Positions 42,421-54,878 of a DNA stretch of 64,000 nt are shown here, one piece after another. The notes under the pieces were generated by a model. That model made no database searches. It had not been told where the DNA came from and was given only the letters and a program-made list of their open reading frames with translations. A program made the position numbers and the translations under genes. Source of the stretch: Bursaphelenchus xylophilus (taxonomy: Eukaryota; Nematoda; Chromadorea; Rhabditida; Aphelenchoididae). Numbering within the stretch: the first letter of the stretch is position 1; each line of letters starts with the position of its first letter. Location: NCBI GenBank assembly GCA_904066235.2, contig CAJFCV020000004.1:558001-622000 (forward strand). Direction: 5' to 3'.

Positions 42421-45400
42421 ATGAGTATTTCGGCGTCTCCCGTTTCCTCAGGCCTCTCCACGGAAGATACGACCATTTCTACTGATAACCGCAGCTGGTA
42501 AGTGCTTATTGGTAAATTAAAAAAAAAAAAAAAAATTTTTTTTTTTAATTTTTAATTTTTTTCGCACCGTGCATTCGATTTTTTATGCACGGTGCAAAAA
42601 TTTTCTTTTTGCGACAAATTTTGCACAGTGCAGAAAAAAAAATTTTTTGTTTTGTGGTTGCACTGTGCGTTTGTTTACTTTTTTGGTTGCACTGTGCAAA
42701 AAAAGTTTGGAATGCACAGTGCAGAAAAATTGTTTTTGTTTTGTGGTTGCACTGTGCGATTTGTTTACTTTTTTGGTTGCACAGTGCAAAAGAAGCGATT
42801 CATTTTCTTCTTGCACAGTGCGAAAAAAAGCTTATCGCGCAAATTTTGCACAGTGCAGAAAAAAGAAGAAATTTTTGTTTTGTGGTTGCACTGTGCGATT
42901 TGTTTACTTTTTTGGTTGCACTGTGCAAAAGAAGCGATTTATTTTCTTCTTGCACAGTGCGAAAAAAAAGTTTATCGCGCAAATTTTGCACAGTGCAGAA
43001 AAAAATTTTTTGTTTTGTGGTTGCACTGTGCGATTTGTTTACTTTTTGGATTGCACTGTGCAAAAGAAGCGATTCATTTTCTCTTCGCACAGTGCGAAAA
43101 TAAGTTTATCGCGCAAATTTTGCACAGTGCAAAAAAAAGAAATTTTTGTTTTGTGGTTGCACCGTGCGATTTTTTTACTTTTTCGGTTGCACAGTGCAAA
43201 AGCAGCGATTTATTTTCTTCTTGCACAGTGCGAAAAAAGTTTATCGCGAAATTTTGCACAGCGCAGAAAAAAAGAAATTTTGTTTTGTGCTTGCACTGTG
43301 CGATTTGTTCACTTTTTGCTTGCACAGTGCAAAAGAAGCGATTCATTTTCTCTTCGCACAGTGCGAAAAAAAAGTTTATCGCGCAAAGTTTGCACAGTGC
43401 AAAAAAATTTTTTTTTGTTTTGTGGTTGCACTGTGCGATTTGTTTACTTTTTTCGGTTGCACAGTGCAAAAAAAATTTTTTTCTGTAATTCCATTTTGCA
43501 CTGTGCAAAAAAAGTTTGGAATGCACTGTGCAAAAAAGCGATGTTCTTCCCGCACAGTGCGAAAAAAATTTTATCGCGAAATTTTGCACAGTGCAAAAAA
43601 AATTTTTTTATTTTGCGTTTGCACTGTGCGATTTTTTTACTTTTTCGGTTGCACAGTGCAAAAAATTTTTTTGTAGAAGACGTTTTCAAAAAATTTTGAA
43701 CGTCTATTTTCGTCTATTACAGTACTCCCACCCTCTCCGAGCGTTCATTATCACTGGAATCATTGGTCTCGCTCGAGGAGGATGATCTGGAGCCCGTGCC
43801 TTCGCCGATTCGGAAGCGAAAATTGGACAATCTGTTGGAGAACGTCGAAGTTTGCGCGAAAAAACCGAAATTCGCCAACGACAAGGAAAGACTGATCATG
43901 TATGCACAGCTGAGTAAGTCACGATCTTTTTTACGAGATTTTTTGGTCAAAACACGATATTTTTTTGGTTTTTCTTTGCAAATTATACGGATTTCAAAAG
44001 TCAAACTGAACGTAGCGATCCTATAAAATTTAAAAAGCTAAATTTTACAATTCTCCGCCAGATTTTAGAGATTTTTTGTTTTGCAGGCTGCGAGTGCCAA
44101 ATTATACGATAAGTCTGAAAGTGATTTTTTCAGCTGTATATTGCAATAAAAAGTAATTTGGCCTGCATCTTACACTTTATACTATATATGAAACGTTTTG
44201 AAAAAAAAATGGTTTCATTTTATACGATGAAACCTGCTGCGAGAAATAAAATTGAAATAAGTCGCGAGCTGCGCCCTAAATCACCTGTGATGCATAAAAT
44301 AAATTATAATGAGGTTATACGGGTATAATACATCGTTTTCCACCTTTGCCATTTTATACGATCAAACGTATGCAACGTTTTTTGGAAAAATTAATTTCGC
44401 GAGCTGCGCCCTACAAGGTGACTTTAAAATTGAAGAAAAACTTATTTCAAGCTCTGCAAAATACGGTTAAAACCCATTTTTCGTTTTTAGTCAACAACTG
44501 GTACTCCGAAATCACCTGGCAAATCGAGAGGTTCGGCGAGAAGTACGAAGTGCCGGACCTCCATTTGCCCAAGGCCCTGGAATGCAACGCCATGGCCAAT
44601 GCGCTGCCCTCCTACTCGATCAACCCCATTTGCCCGTCGAATTGTTGGAGGTCGCGGAAGAACGCGCAATGGATCCATTTCGAGAAGATTATCAACGAAT
44701 TGGTGGATCAGCGAAGAATCGAGCTGAATAAACAACAAGCGGCTGCTATTAATGTAAGGGTTTGGGGGTAGTTGGGGTGGCAAAAGAATTTTACAGCTCA
44801 GAGATATCGTATTTTACAAATTTAGTTGAAAAATCGGTAGAGAATTTTGAAATTTCGCCAAAAAATTGACATTTTTCGATTTTTTTTGGACTTGGTCCAA
44901 TTTAAACGCTGATATCTCGCTGATTTCTGAACTACAGTGTCTCAAACTGTTCCTAGTATCTAAAGAGCATGCATTCTTTCTATTGAGACAGTTTTATCCA
45001 TATCTGTTTCTAAAATGTTGCGGTTTTTTGAGTTGACATTAGACTTGATGTCTACTACAATATACCTCCGAGATCTCCGCGAAACCTCCTCTGAATTACA
45101 AGATCTCTCGGTTGCTAATAGCTTATTCTTCTAGCAGCATTTTAAGACTAAATTTTCATCTATTCATCAAGCCCCTTTTGTATAGCAAACCGATTTTCCC
45201 GACCCCCCACCTTTATGGCAAGTACAATATATAGGTTGATGCAAAAGGAATTGCGGATTTTTTAATTTATTCGTATTTTTTTATAGGATAGCTCAATTCA
45301 AAAATGGAAAAAGGTATATAGTAGTAAATTTTAAGAGGATTTTTCTGTATATGTGCTATTCTTATGAAAGTTATCAAACGTTACCATAAGTTACCACGAA

Positions 45401-46496
45401 AGTACCCTAAACATGTTAGTATATTTTAAACCAATTTTTTTACATATTGTTTTGCGGCTTTATCCATTTTTGAAAATATTTTGATAAAATACGTTATATT
45501 CTATCAAAAAACAAAAAAAAACCCCCATTTTTGGCAAAGCGTTAAAACGCTATCCCAAAAATTCAAATTTCAGCAAATTTTACAAATCGTGTCATATCTT
45601 TTTTTAATAAGTCCAAAATAAAAAATTCTTTTTGCTTTCGATTAGTAACAACATTTTTAAGATTTTTGTGACAAAAAACATCAAAATCAAAAAAATTTAT
45701 TTTTTTGACATTTTTTGACCAAAAAATTAAATTCAAGATTTTGATGTCTTTTTTTCACGAAAGCCTTAAAAATGTTGTTACTAATCGAAAGCAAAAAGAA
45801 TTTTTTATTTTGGACTTATTAAAAAAAAGATATGACACGATTTGTAAAATTTGCTGAAATTTGAATTTTTGGGATAGCGTTTTAACGCTTTGCCAAAAAT
45901 GGGGGTTTTTTTTTGTTTTTTGATAGAATATAACGTATTTTATCAAAATATTTTCAAAAATGGATAAAGCCGCAAAACAATATGTAAAAAAATTGGTTTA
46001 AAATATACTAACATGTTTAGGGTACTTTCGTGGTAACTTATGGCAACGTTTGATAACTTTCATAAGAATAGCACATATACAGAAAAAATCCTCTTAAAAT
46101 TTACTACTATATACCTTTTTCCATTTTTGAATTGAGCTATCCTATAAAAAAATACGAATAAATTAAAAAATCCGCAATTCCTTTTGCATCAACCTAATAA
46201 ATCTATCGCTGAAACGATTGCAGATCAAAAAAGTGCTTCACGAAGACGACTGTGAGACCTGCGATGACCTGCAATTCCTCCTCTATCAACGTGCAATGGA
46301 CGTTTGGCGACGTGTTCAGACGCGGGCCCGAAAACTGAAAGACGTCAGTCAGCACAAGTTCAGTTGGGTAAAATCGACCGAAAAGAACCTGGAGCTGGCC
46401 GTTTTTCCGATTCAAGAGTATGGCCAATTGGCCTGTGAGACTCCACCGCTCCCCTATGTCCATCGGTTCCGCGAGTTTCACGCCAATTGGGAATGA
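42421..46496 (+). CDS. Unrecognised protein, 267 residues
   Basis: Four exons: 42421-42497, 43723-43913, 44491-44753 and 46224-46496, all GT/AG and in frame. The N-terminus is Ser/Thr-rich (MSISASPVSSGLSTEDTT), then an acidic stretch (SLEEDDLEPVP), a basic IRKRKL that could be a nuclear signal, and a C-terminal half rich in Trp, Arg and Glu (NNWYSEITWQIERFGEKYEV, NPICPSNCWRSRKNAQWI, RAMDVWRRVQTRARKLKD). There is no signal peptide or membrane span. Conserved-looking aromatic and Cys residues suggest a folded domain, but I do not recognise it. Intron 1 is almost entirely palindrome array 3 and intron 3 contains a mariner-ended foldback element. Confidence 0.75.
42558..43672. repeat. GCAC-W-GTGC palindrome array 3 (intron 1 of the 42 kb gene)
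   Basis: About 45 palindromes in a higher-order unit of about 130-150 bp: TTTTGTGGTTGCACTGTGCG, TTTGTTTACTTTTT, a GAAGCGATT block, TTTATCGCGCAAATTTTGCA. The arrangement is tandem, unlike array 1. Open frames of up to 376 codons here are by-products. Confidence 0.95.
45232..46196. mobile_element. Mariner-ended foldback element (about 965 bp)
   Basis: The end TAGGTTGATGCAAAAGGAAT followed by TGCGGATTTTT is inverted exactly at the right. It closely resembles the mariner terminal repeat known from Hsmar1/MADE1-type elements (TTAGGTTGGTGCAAAAGTAA). Arms of about 480 bp are nearly identical, so it is a recent or gene-converted foldback with no transposase. TA flanks both ends. It lies in intron 3 of the 42 kb gene. 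Confidence 0.88.
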
Positions 46497-46699
46497 GGAT
46501 GAGATTATTTTATTATATTGTACATGTGATTTGAGGTCAATTTTTTATGAGTAAACCGATGAATCTGCGAGTGGAATTTGATCGGAAATTGTGTATAGTA
46601 AAGATAATGCTATGTAGGAGGGTAATTTGGGATTTTTTGAGAGAAAAAATTGCAAAAAATCTCGATTTTTTTGACTTCAAAATCTTGCAAGTACTCCAA

Positions 46700-47120
46700 C
46701 TAAGATGCTCAGATTTTCTTCAAATTTTGCACAGATGTCGTACATAAGCTAGATATCAATCTCTGAAAATTTTAGCTCCCATTTTGCACGGAGAGCCGAG
46801 ATATTCAACGGTCTTTGTGGCCGAGAGAGCGCGCGGAATGCGGAGAGTCAGAGAAAAAAAAAGATTTTTTGACTATAACTTGGCCAGTTTCGCTCGGAAA
46901 AAATTGATTTCTTGTGGAAACATTACTCTCTATAGTAGAAATAACTATGCAACTTTTCGTAACGAAATTCGCAAAAAAATTTCATATTTTTCCCCAACTT
47001 TCGATCTAAAAATCTTGGTCATTTCTGCAAAGCGCGAGCTAGAATTCTCACATATCTCTTAGAAAAGCTTATTCTAAATTTGCGCCAAGTTTTATCAAAA
47101 TCTGAGCGTCGCACTTGGAG
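46700..47120. mobile_element. GCGACGCTCAG MITE, copy 5
   Basis: Left CCAACTAAGATGCTCAGATT, right AATCTGAGCGTCGCACTTGG. The interior matches the 29455 copy. It lies between the 42 kb gene and EDEM1. Confidence 0.75.
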
Positions 47121-47608
47121 TTATAGGGAATTTTATTTCTCTCTCGCGTTTAACGCAGCGAGTCATTTCTCTCTCTTCGGAAAAGCGGAAAAGGTTTTTT
47201 TCGTATTATTTTTTCTTTCGTCACTTGTTTTCCTCGTCTCAGAAAATTTATTTTTCCACCCTTTTCAAAGTTTTGACCAACTCATTTTTTATTTCGAAAA
47301 AAAAAATTTACAAAAATTGTCAAAAATCCCTCGATTTTTCAGCGATCGCTGCAGCCGGAGATGACGTTATAAAAAGCGATTTCAACTTTTAATCTATTAA
47401 TTAGACCTCAACAAGATCGCTCGTACATATGATCAACAAAGTCGAGTTGGATTACTGTAAGTTTTGGGCGATTTTTGAACGCCCAACTTTCGAAAAAAAT
47501 CGGCAAAATTTTTTTCGCTTCAAAATCTTTTTGTTGTCTGAAAAAGCCTTCAAAATGAGCGAATATCAAGTCTGACGTGTATTTCCATATCAGTCACGTG
47601 TGTTGCAG
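47120..47608. promoter_or_regulatory. Region upstream of EDEM1
   Basis: AT-rich sequence with pyrimidine-rich tracts (TTTCTCTCTC twice). GTGTTGCAG ends right at the EDEM1 ATG, which could be a spliced-leader acceptor or the end of a 5' UTR intron. No protein exon is evident upstream. Confidence 0.4.
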
Positions 47609-50600
47609 ATGCTGGTTTGGTTCCTTCTGCTGCTACGAATCGCAAATGCCTCGAGATTTCCGTTCGACTGGTCGAATTTCGACAAATATTACGGGCCTTT
47701 GGGACAGGAGCAGCTGAAGATCAGCAAGGATGAGGCGACGAGGATGTTTTACTATGGCTATGAGAACTACATGAAGCACGCGTTCCCCATGGATGAGCTG
47801 GATCCGATTCACTGTGTGGGAAGGGGACATGATTATGACAATCCGTGAGTTGTCTTATTTTGGGATTTTTTGGTTTTTAGATAGTAATTTAAGCCCTCTA
47901 TCATAGCCGGGGAACAAAAAGTTTGTTGATGGTTCAAGAAATTTGTCTTGAAAGCTCAAATTTTCATAATTTTTTGACAAAATCTCGGAGATTTTTCGAA
48001 AAAATAGTTTATTATGGACAGCCGCCCGTTTAAATCAACTCTGAGTTTAGTCTGCTGTAAACTACAGAGCCCGCTGCTTTTTATACCACCAAAATTTTTT
48101 TGAGGTCACAAAAATGAAGGTTGCTACATCAAGTTGAAAAAATGGGCAATTTTTATTGGAAGCTCCGTAAATTTTGGTTTATTTCTAAGCCCTGAGGCAA
48201 TTTAATCGAAATAAAAAAATTAGTCGTTATTGAGGATACATTAGGCTTCAATTTGAGATAAATTTCACTTCCTTGCCTCAGGGGATTTTTGAGAAATTGA
48301 AAGTTAAAGATGAAATGGCGGGTGACCCGGAACGCTTGTATAAAAATTCATTTATCTTCAAGACCTAAGGCAATATAAACAAAATCAACAAATTGCATAT
48401 CATTCAGCATACATCAAGCTTCAAATCGAGACAAATTTCACTTAATTGCCTTAGGGGATTTTTGAGAAATTCAAAGTTAAAAATGAAATGGCGGCTGACC
48501 CGGAAGTCCTATGTAAAAATCACTTTATTCCAAAGCCCTGAGAGAATATAGACTAAAATTAAAAGCTTTATGTTATTCAGCATGTCCTAGGCTTCAAATT
48601 AAACCATATTTTGTTTCCTTGCCTCAAGGTATTTTTATCAAATTCAAGGTTGAAAATGACCCCAACCTCAAAAAAAGTATTTTTTAAAGAAGTTGTAAAA
48701 GAACCGTATTTTACAATGTGCCTTAGGGACAACATCAACATCAATGATGCTCTCGGCGACTTCTCACTGACCCTGGTGGACTCCCTCAATACCTTGGCCA
48801 TCATGGGAAACAAGTCGGAGTTTCATCGAGCCGTCAACTTGGTCATCGAAAACGTCCATTTCGACAAAAATGTCACGGTTCAAGTGTTTGAGACGACTAT
48901 CAGGTGGGTTCGCCAAACATAGAACCGAATTTTTGCTCTGCACAGTGCGCTCGGCTTTCTTTTTTGGCGCGAAATTGTATGCACAGTGCGAAAAAGGCGA
49001 AGAGTTTTTTGCACCGTGCAGAAAAAAAGTCTTGGAAAAGCGCACCGTGCAGCGGAGAAATCGCAAACCACCAGCGATGAAGTTTGGAAAAGTTTGCACC
49101 GTGCAAAAATTTTTGCACTGTGCGGTTAAAAAAAACTTGTCGCTCTTGCACTGTGCAATCAGGAAATTGTCGCAATTTTTGCACTGTGCAAAAATTATCT
49201 CGCTCCTGCACTGTGCGAGGCAAACATTTTTTGTTTGCACCGTGCGAAAAATGTTTTTCTTCTGCACTGTGCGGTCAAAAAAAAATTTGTCGCTCTTGCA
49301 CTGTGCAATCAAAAATTTTCGCACAGTGCGGAACAACGTCGCAAATTTTGCACTGTGCAAAAAAATGTCTGCACTGTGCGGTCAAAAAAATTGTCGCTCT
49401 TGCACTGTGAAATCAAAAAATTTTTGTTTGCACAGTGCGAAAGACCTTCGAAAATTTTGCACTGTGCAAAAAAATGTCTGCACTGTGCGGTCAAAAAAAC
49501 TTGTCGCTCTTGCACTGTGCAATCAAAAAATTTTGTTTGCACAGTGCGGAAGACTTATGAAAAATTTGCACTGTGCAAAAAAAATGTCTGCACTGTGCGG
49601 TCCAAAAAACGTTTTGCACAGTGCGGAAAATTTATTCATTTTTTCGCACTGTGCAATAAAAACAAAACTTTTTTTTGACGGATGTGAATTAAAAAAAAAT
49701 CAATATAGAATTAAATTCCAGGATGATTGGAAGTCTCTTATCCACCCATCTTATCCTTCGCGGCGAGTTAAAAGCGTTTGAAGATTACAAAATGCCCGGT
49801 TATGACGATGAATTGCTCAGTATGGCCCATGATCTGGCCAATCGATTGTTGCCGGCGTTTGAGGGCACCGGAACCGGTCTTCCGTTCCCGAGGGTCAATT
49901 TGAAGCATGGGGTTTTGCGTGGGACCATCAATGAGACTTGCACTGCTGGTAAGGAGAGGACAAAAATTGATTGATTACTGTACTTTTGCAGTGATTTTTA
50001 TTGAAACCGGAATTTTATATATTGTATTTTACCTTATTTTTGCTTTATTTAAAATTTCGGAGAGTTTGGATGAGATTTTTATATTATACTTGGTCCTTGG
50101 TGACATCAAGTTCAAGTGTAATATAGTCTTTACTTATGAGGAAAAAAAGCATTCGGAAGTTTTTAGCCTCATTAAAACATTTTCACATGATCTTACCGAC
50201 TTTTCTGGCCATTTTTTGACCTTGAAACATAATGCCAAAATTGGCGGGAATTTGAAATTTCAAAATTTTATCAAAAATTTAACGACATTCAGGGGTTTTT
50301 AGCCTCATTACAACATTTCCTCATGATTCTATCGACTTTTATGGTCATTTTTCGACTTTGAAACATAATGCCAAAATTGGCGGGAATTTAAAATTTTGAC
50401 CAGAAATTTAGCTCAAAACATGTTCAAATTCAATTTTCAGGAGCCGGCTCCCTCCTTCTTGAATTTGGCGTGCTCTCGCGACTCGTAAACGACGATTTGT
50501 TCGAGAGGTTGGCCAGAAAGGTGGTCCGAACCTTATGGAGCTATCGCGACAAGGACACCGGATTGCTCGGGAATGTAATCGACATCCAAAACGGCCGATG

Positions 50601-53600
50601 GAGAGGAGTGCTCAGTGGACTCGGCGCTGGTCTGGATTCGTTCTACGAGTACTTGCTGAAGGCCTACATAATGTTTGGAGATCAGAGGTGAGCAATTGGC
50701 TAGTGTAATATAAATTGATGCGATTGGGGCGGTCAAATTTTCATGAAACTTACTACACATATTGATTATGAATTTTTGAGACATTTGCGAGACTTTGAGG
50801 GAAAAAATGAGATTTTTTGATCGAAAATTTTTTTAAAAAATCGAAAATTTTTTTTTGAAACTGTCGAAGTAAAAAGTTGAGGTTGTGTTTGTAATGCAAG
50901 GTAACATCTTTCTACAAAAAAATCATTTTTTTCCCTTGTTCGCAAAGATACAGCCAAAAAAGGGTATTTTCTCTGACCGTCTCTTCATTTTCCGTACTCT
51001 CTCTTCCGAAAAGATCGTTCGATATCTCGGCTCTCCATGCAAAGAGTTGGATAAAATTTCCAGAGACTCATACATTGTCTATGCAGAGTATACAGCCAAA
51101 ATTTGAAGAATATCTGAGCACCATATCTGGGGTAATTCGAGAAATTTCATAAATTTCAAATTTTTTGATCTCCTTCAATTTCCAACGAGAAAAAGACTTT
51201 TCAAACCCTCCATTTTCAGAGACCTGGAGATGTTCGTTCAAGCCAAGACCGCCATCGAGTTGAATGTTCGTCGAGGACGGCCGAAATGTCGGTTCGGCGA
51301 TGGCAATCCCCCATTTTATGCGAATGTGGATATGAGAGATGGGACCCTGCTGAACACCTGGATAGACTCGCTGAGTGCGAGCTATGCGGGCGTTCAGACG
51401 TTGGCCGGCGATCTAGACGATGCGATTTGCCTGCATGCCTTCTTTTATGCCCTCTGGCGAAAGTACGACATGCTTCCGGAACGGTACAACTGGAGGTCAC
51501 AGTAAGCGGAAATTTTGATTTTTTAGCTTTTTAACGATTCAAATTTTACAGATTATGTGTTTAGATGTGATTAAAAAAGACCAAAAAAGGTTTTGTGACA
51601 TTTTAAAATTTTCGAAAATTCAAATTCCCGCAATTTTTGGCATTATGTTTTAATGGTCGCTATAGCGAGATGGGTCGGTAAGACACGTTTCTACGGTCCA
51701 AATTTACAGCTTCTATTTCCTAGTGTGACTAAAAAAGGCTTTGTGACATTTTAAAACATTTGAAAATTCAAATTCCCGCTATTTTTGGCATTGTGTTCTA
51801 ATGGTCGGTATAGCGAGATAGGTCGGTAAAATACATTTTCTAGAGCCCAACTTCACAGGTTATATCTCCAAATGTGACTATGAGCGTTTCTGTGAACTTT
51901 TAAAATTTTCGAAATTTCAAATTCCCGCCATTTTTGGCATTATGTTCTAATGGTCGCTATAGCGAGATAGGTCGGTAAAATACGACTTTTATAGTCCAAA
52001 TTTACATATTATATCTCTAAATGAGACTAAAAAAGGTTTTGTGACATTTTAAAATTTTCGAAAATTCAAATTCCCGCCATTTTTGGCATTGTGTTCTAAT
52101 GGTCTCTATAGAGAGATAGGTCGGTAAAATACGACTTTTAGGGTCCAAATTTACATATTATATCTCTAAATGAGACTAAAAAAGGTTTTGTGACATTTTA
52201 AAATTTTCGAAAATTCAAATTCCCGCCATTTTTGGCATTGTATTCTAATGGTCGCTATAGCGAGGTACGTCGGTAAAATACGTTTTGCATTGAAACCCAA
52301 GCGGTAATAAGAAGTTTTAAGCGCGAAATTCATATTTGGATCCATCTATAAACCTTTTTAGGTCTGAAATTATATTATCCATGACACTTTTTGATGATTT
52401 TTTTCAAAATCAGTTCCTTAGACAGTATACAATGTTCTGTATTTACTTCTAAATAAATTAAAAACTATCTTAAATACCGTTGAAGCTAAAATTTTAGGTC
52501 TATTTGCGTTTTTTGTATCAAAAATTATATTATCCATCAAATCTTTTGGCCATTTCAACCCCAAAACTTTTCAATTTCAGAGAGCCGGACGTCAAGTTCT
52601 ACCCCTTACGTCCAGAATTCATCGAATCCACGTATTATCTTTGGCTCGCCACCAAGTCTCCGTTCTATCAGCACGTCGGAATGGAGGTGATGGATAGTAT
52701 AAACAGACACACACGGGTCATTTGCGGGTTCGCCACTGTGCATGACGTGCTGGATAAGAGTTTGGAGGACCGAATGGAGTCGTTCTTCCTTTCGGAGACT
52801 TGTAAATACCTTTATTTGGTGAGTTAAGGTGAAAATCGGCGCTAGAACAGAATGAAAAAATGGCGGGAATTTGAATTTCTTAGTCTGATAGGTTGGGGAG
52901 ACACTATAAATGACAAATTAGGAGTTTAAACAGTGTTTATTTAGTTGTTCCAGCTGTTATGGGCTATTTCCGACACTTCGAACAGAATGCCAAAAATGGC
53001 GGGAATTCGAATCTCATATTCTGATAAGTGCGGGCAAACACTATAAATGACAAATTAGGAGTTTAAACAGTGTTTACTTGACTGCTGCAGAAGTTATCAG
53101 ATATTCGCGACGCTTAAAACAGAATGCCAAAAATGGCGGGAATTTGAATTTCTAAGTCTGATAGGGCCGGTAAAACATTATAAATGATAAATTATGAGTT
53201 TAAACAGTGCTTACCTGACTGTTCCAACAGTTATCGGCCATTTCCGACACTTGAAACAGAATGCCAAAAATGGCGGGAATTTGAATTTTTGAAGAGTAAA
53301 TAGCTTCAAACTTGGAATTAAGCTTCTTGATACACCTAGTAATAAGCTAGAATATTTGAAATAGATTTATATTAAAAAATTGGGCTTGTTTGAACAATTA
53401 TTCTCATCGTCTACTCTATTGCCATGTATAATATAATTTTTTGGCAGAAAAAAGTATTTTAGGTCGTCTAAAGCCATATTATTCCCTCATATGCCTTCTA
53501 ACCTTAATATCTTTCAGTTATTCGACGAGAACAACCCGGTGAACCTGCACAACGAGCGTCTCATCTTCTCCACTGAAGGTCATGTCTTTCCGATCTCCGA

Positions 53601-53829
53601 AAAGTTCCAGCGGCATTCGGAGGACCTTTTCGGTGATCGATTCACTCTGAATTCGAACGGAGAACTGATCGAGAAGTTCTCGTTGTATGCGGCCAACGAA
53701 TCGTGCGAGACTCCGAATCCGACGGATCGAATCTTCTCGCCGTTGGCGTCGAACCATTTCGAAGAGTTTTTCAGAGCCGTAGGCTTCGATACAAGGACGA
53801 TGGAGCTGTTTGAGGATGTCTACAGCTAA
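47609..53829 (+). CDS. EDEM1: EDEM1-type ER degradation mannosidase-like protein (GH47)
   Basis: Seven exons: 47609-47844, 48727-48903, 49722-49948, 50441-50687, 51220-51501, 52581-52818 and 53518-53829, all in frame, 572 residues. A signal peptide ([14 protein letters not shown]) is followed by a GH47 (alpha/alpha)7 barrel: [152 protein letters not shown] and FSTEGH, whose Thr is the calcium ligand in this fold. The RRGRPKC and PERYNW segments match EDEM1 rather than EDEM2 or 3. It acts in the ER lumen in marking misfolded glycoproteins for disposal. It lacks the long N-terminal extension of mammalian EDEM1. Introns are filled with tandem repeats and palindrome array 4. Confidence 0.96.
48170..48660. 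repeat. Tandem repeat of about 180 bp in EDEM1 intron 1
   Basis: Three copies carry AAATTTCACTT, TTGCCTYAGGGGATTTTTGA, GAAATGGCGGGTGACCCGGA. No coding signal. Confidence 0.8.
48935..49665. repeat. GCAC-W-GTGC palindrome array 4 (EDEM1 intron 2)
   Basis: About 35 palindromes, with spacers such as TTGTCGCTCTTGCACTGTGC and AAAAAATGTCTGCACTGTGC in a unit of about 100-120 bp in the right half. The intron (48904-49721) is nearly all array. Confidence 0.95.
50210..50400. repeat. Two copies of a TTGGCGGGAATTT unit in EDEM1 intron 3
   Basis: CATTTTTYGACYTTGAAACA then TAATGCCAAAATTGGCGGGAA occurs twice, about 115 bp apart. It is related to the larger arrays in introns 5 and 6. Confidence 0.75.
50880..51125. 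mobile_element. GCGACGCTCAG MITE, copy 6 (inverted fragment)
   Basis: AAGATCGTTCGATATCTCGG and GACTCATACATTGTC-type stretches are inverted relatives of the family interior. Both ends are degraded. It lies in EDEM1 intron 4. Confidence 0.5.
51540..52290. repeat. Tandem repeat of about 150 bp in EDEM1 intron 5
   Basis: Five copies carry AAATTCCCGCCATTTTTGGC, TTCTAATGGTCGCTATAGCG and AGATAGGTCGGTAAAATACG. The TTCCCGCC core is shared with introns 3 and 6 and with the sequence downstream of the gene (about 54535 and 55445). Confidence 0.88.
52835..53295. repeat. Tandem repeat of about 120 bp in EDEM1 intron 6
   Basis: Four copies carry CAGAATGCCAAAAATGGCGG (GAATTTGAA), TATAAATGACAAATTAGGAG and TTTAAACAGTGTTTA. 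Here the CCGCC motif is in the opposite orientation to intron 5. Confidence 0.85.
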
Positions 53830-54878
53830 GTTTAATCCATAACGCAGCTGCGATTTTCAATTCTGGTCGGGTTATTTAGCAGGAACATGTTGTTTTATCT
53901 GTTTCAAAATTTAGTCACTCTAGTGTCATGTATAATATAATTTCTCAAAAATTACTCGCCCAATTTCGCTGAAATTTGGCATTGGTGAAGTATAGAGTAT
54001 ATTTCGATTTTCTAGAAAATTTCACATCGCGTTCTGCAGAATCAGCAGAGTTACAAAGATTTTTATTCAAAAAGTCATCAGTTTCAAATATTCCCTCAAA
54101 AAACCAATTTTCCCGATCAAAAATACAAAAGCAACACTTCCATTTAGCATATCTAGCCAAATTCTTTTATAGTACATCGAAAATTGTCTAGGATTCCACT
54201 AGATCCAGCAGATATTACCGTATTTTACATTAGATTATATTGTACTAGATCGATTTCAATTCAAACCGGTGAATTTGTCCGCGATCCACCTCTCTCGCTC
54301 TTTCTCTATCCCTGACCTTGTGATTCGACCACATTTACGTCATATCAAACTTCTATCACATATCTATGTTGTTATTTATTTGGATAAATAAATGTTGACC
54401 TGAGTTGAATATTTTGAAGGTTTCCGTACAAGTTTGGAGCGATAAATGAAAGTTTTGGATGTAAAAAGACATAAAAAGGATCAAAAAGCCATAAGCAGTT
54501 GTTTTGTGGTGGATTTGAAAATTTGAACTCAAAATTCCCGCCATTTTTGGCATTGTGTTTTAGGGCTCTGAAAAGCATTAAAATGGCTATAAGATCGCAT
54601 ATGAAGATACTACGGTAATTTTTGTACCTGCTGGCCCACAAACAAATTCATTTTGAGCCTCTTTGGCACCAAAATTATACTCACCATGAGGATTTTTGGT
54701 GTTTTTGTCCCAAATCTCTTGTTCAACCCGATTTAACTGATAAAAAACAACTGCTTATGACTTATCATAGTAGATACAATAATTTAGACACAAAAAGCAT
54801 TCGAAAATTTCCTGAAAATCAAGATTTTTTGGCAAATTTCACTGGCAAAGACCTGATGCGAAAAAAAGGCGTCGTATT
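53830..54878. other. Convergent 3' region between EDEM1 and ABHD14
   Basis: It contains 3' UTR and intergenic sequence. AATAAA occurs at 54387-54392, far from the EDEM1 stop. Also present are two CATGTATAATATAATT motifs (about 53428 and 53929) and one TTCCCGCCATTTTTGGCATT. No further gene recognised. Confidence 0.45.

Noticed and set aside
47350..47462. An ATG at about 47429 (MINKVELDY) as EDEM1 exon 1
   Set aside because: Splicing its GTAAG donor to the 47609 acceptor destroys the signal peptide frame. It is more likely 5' UTR or unrelated.
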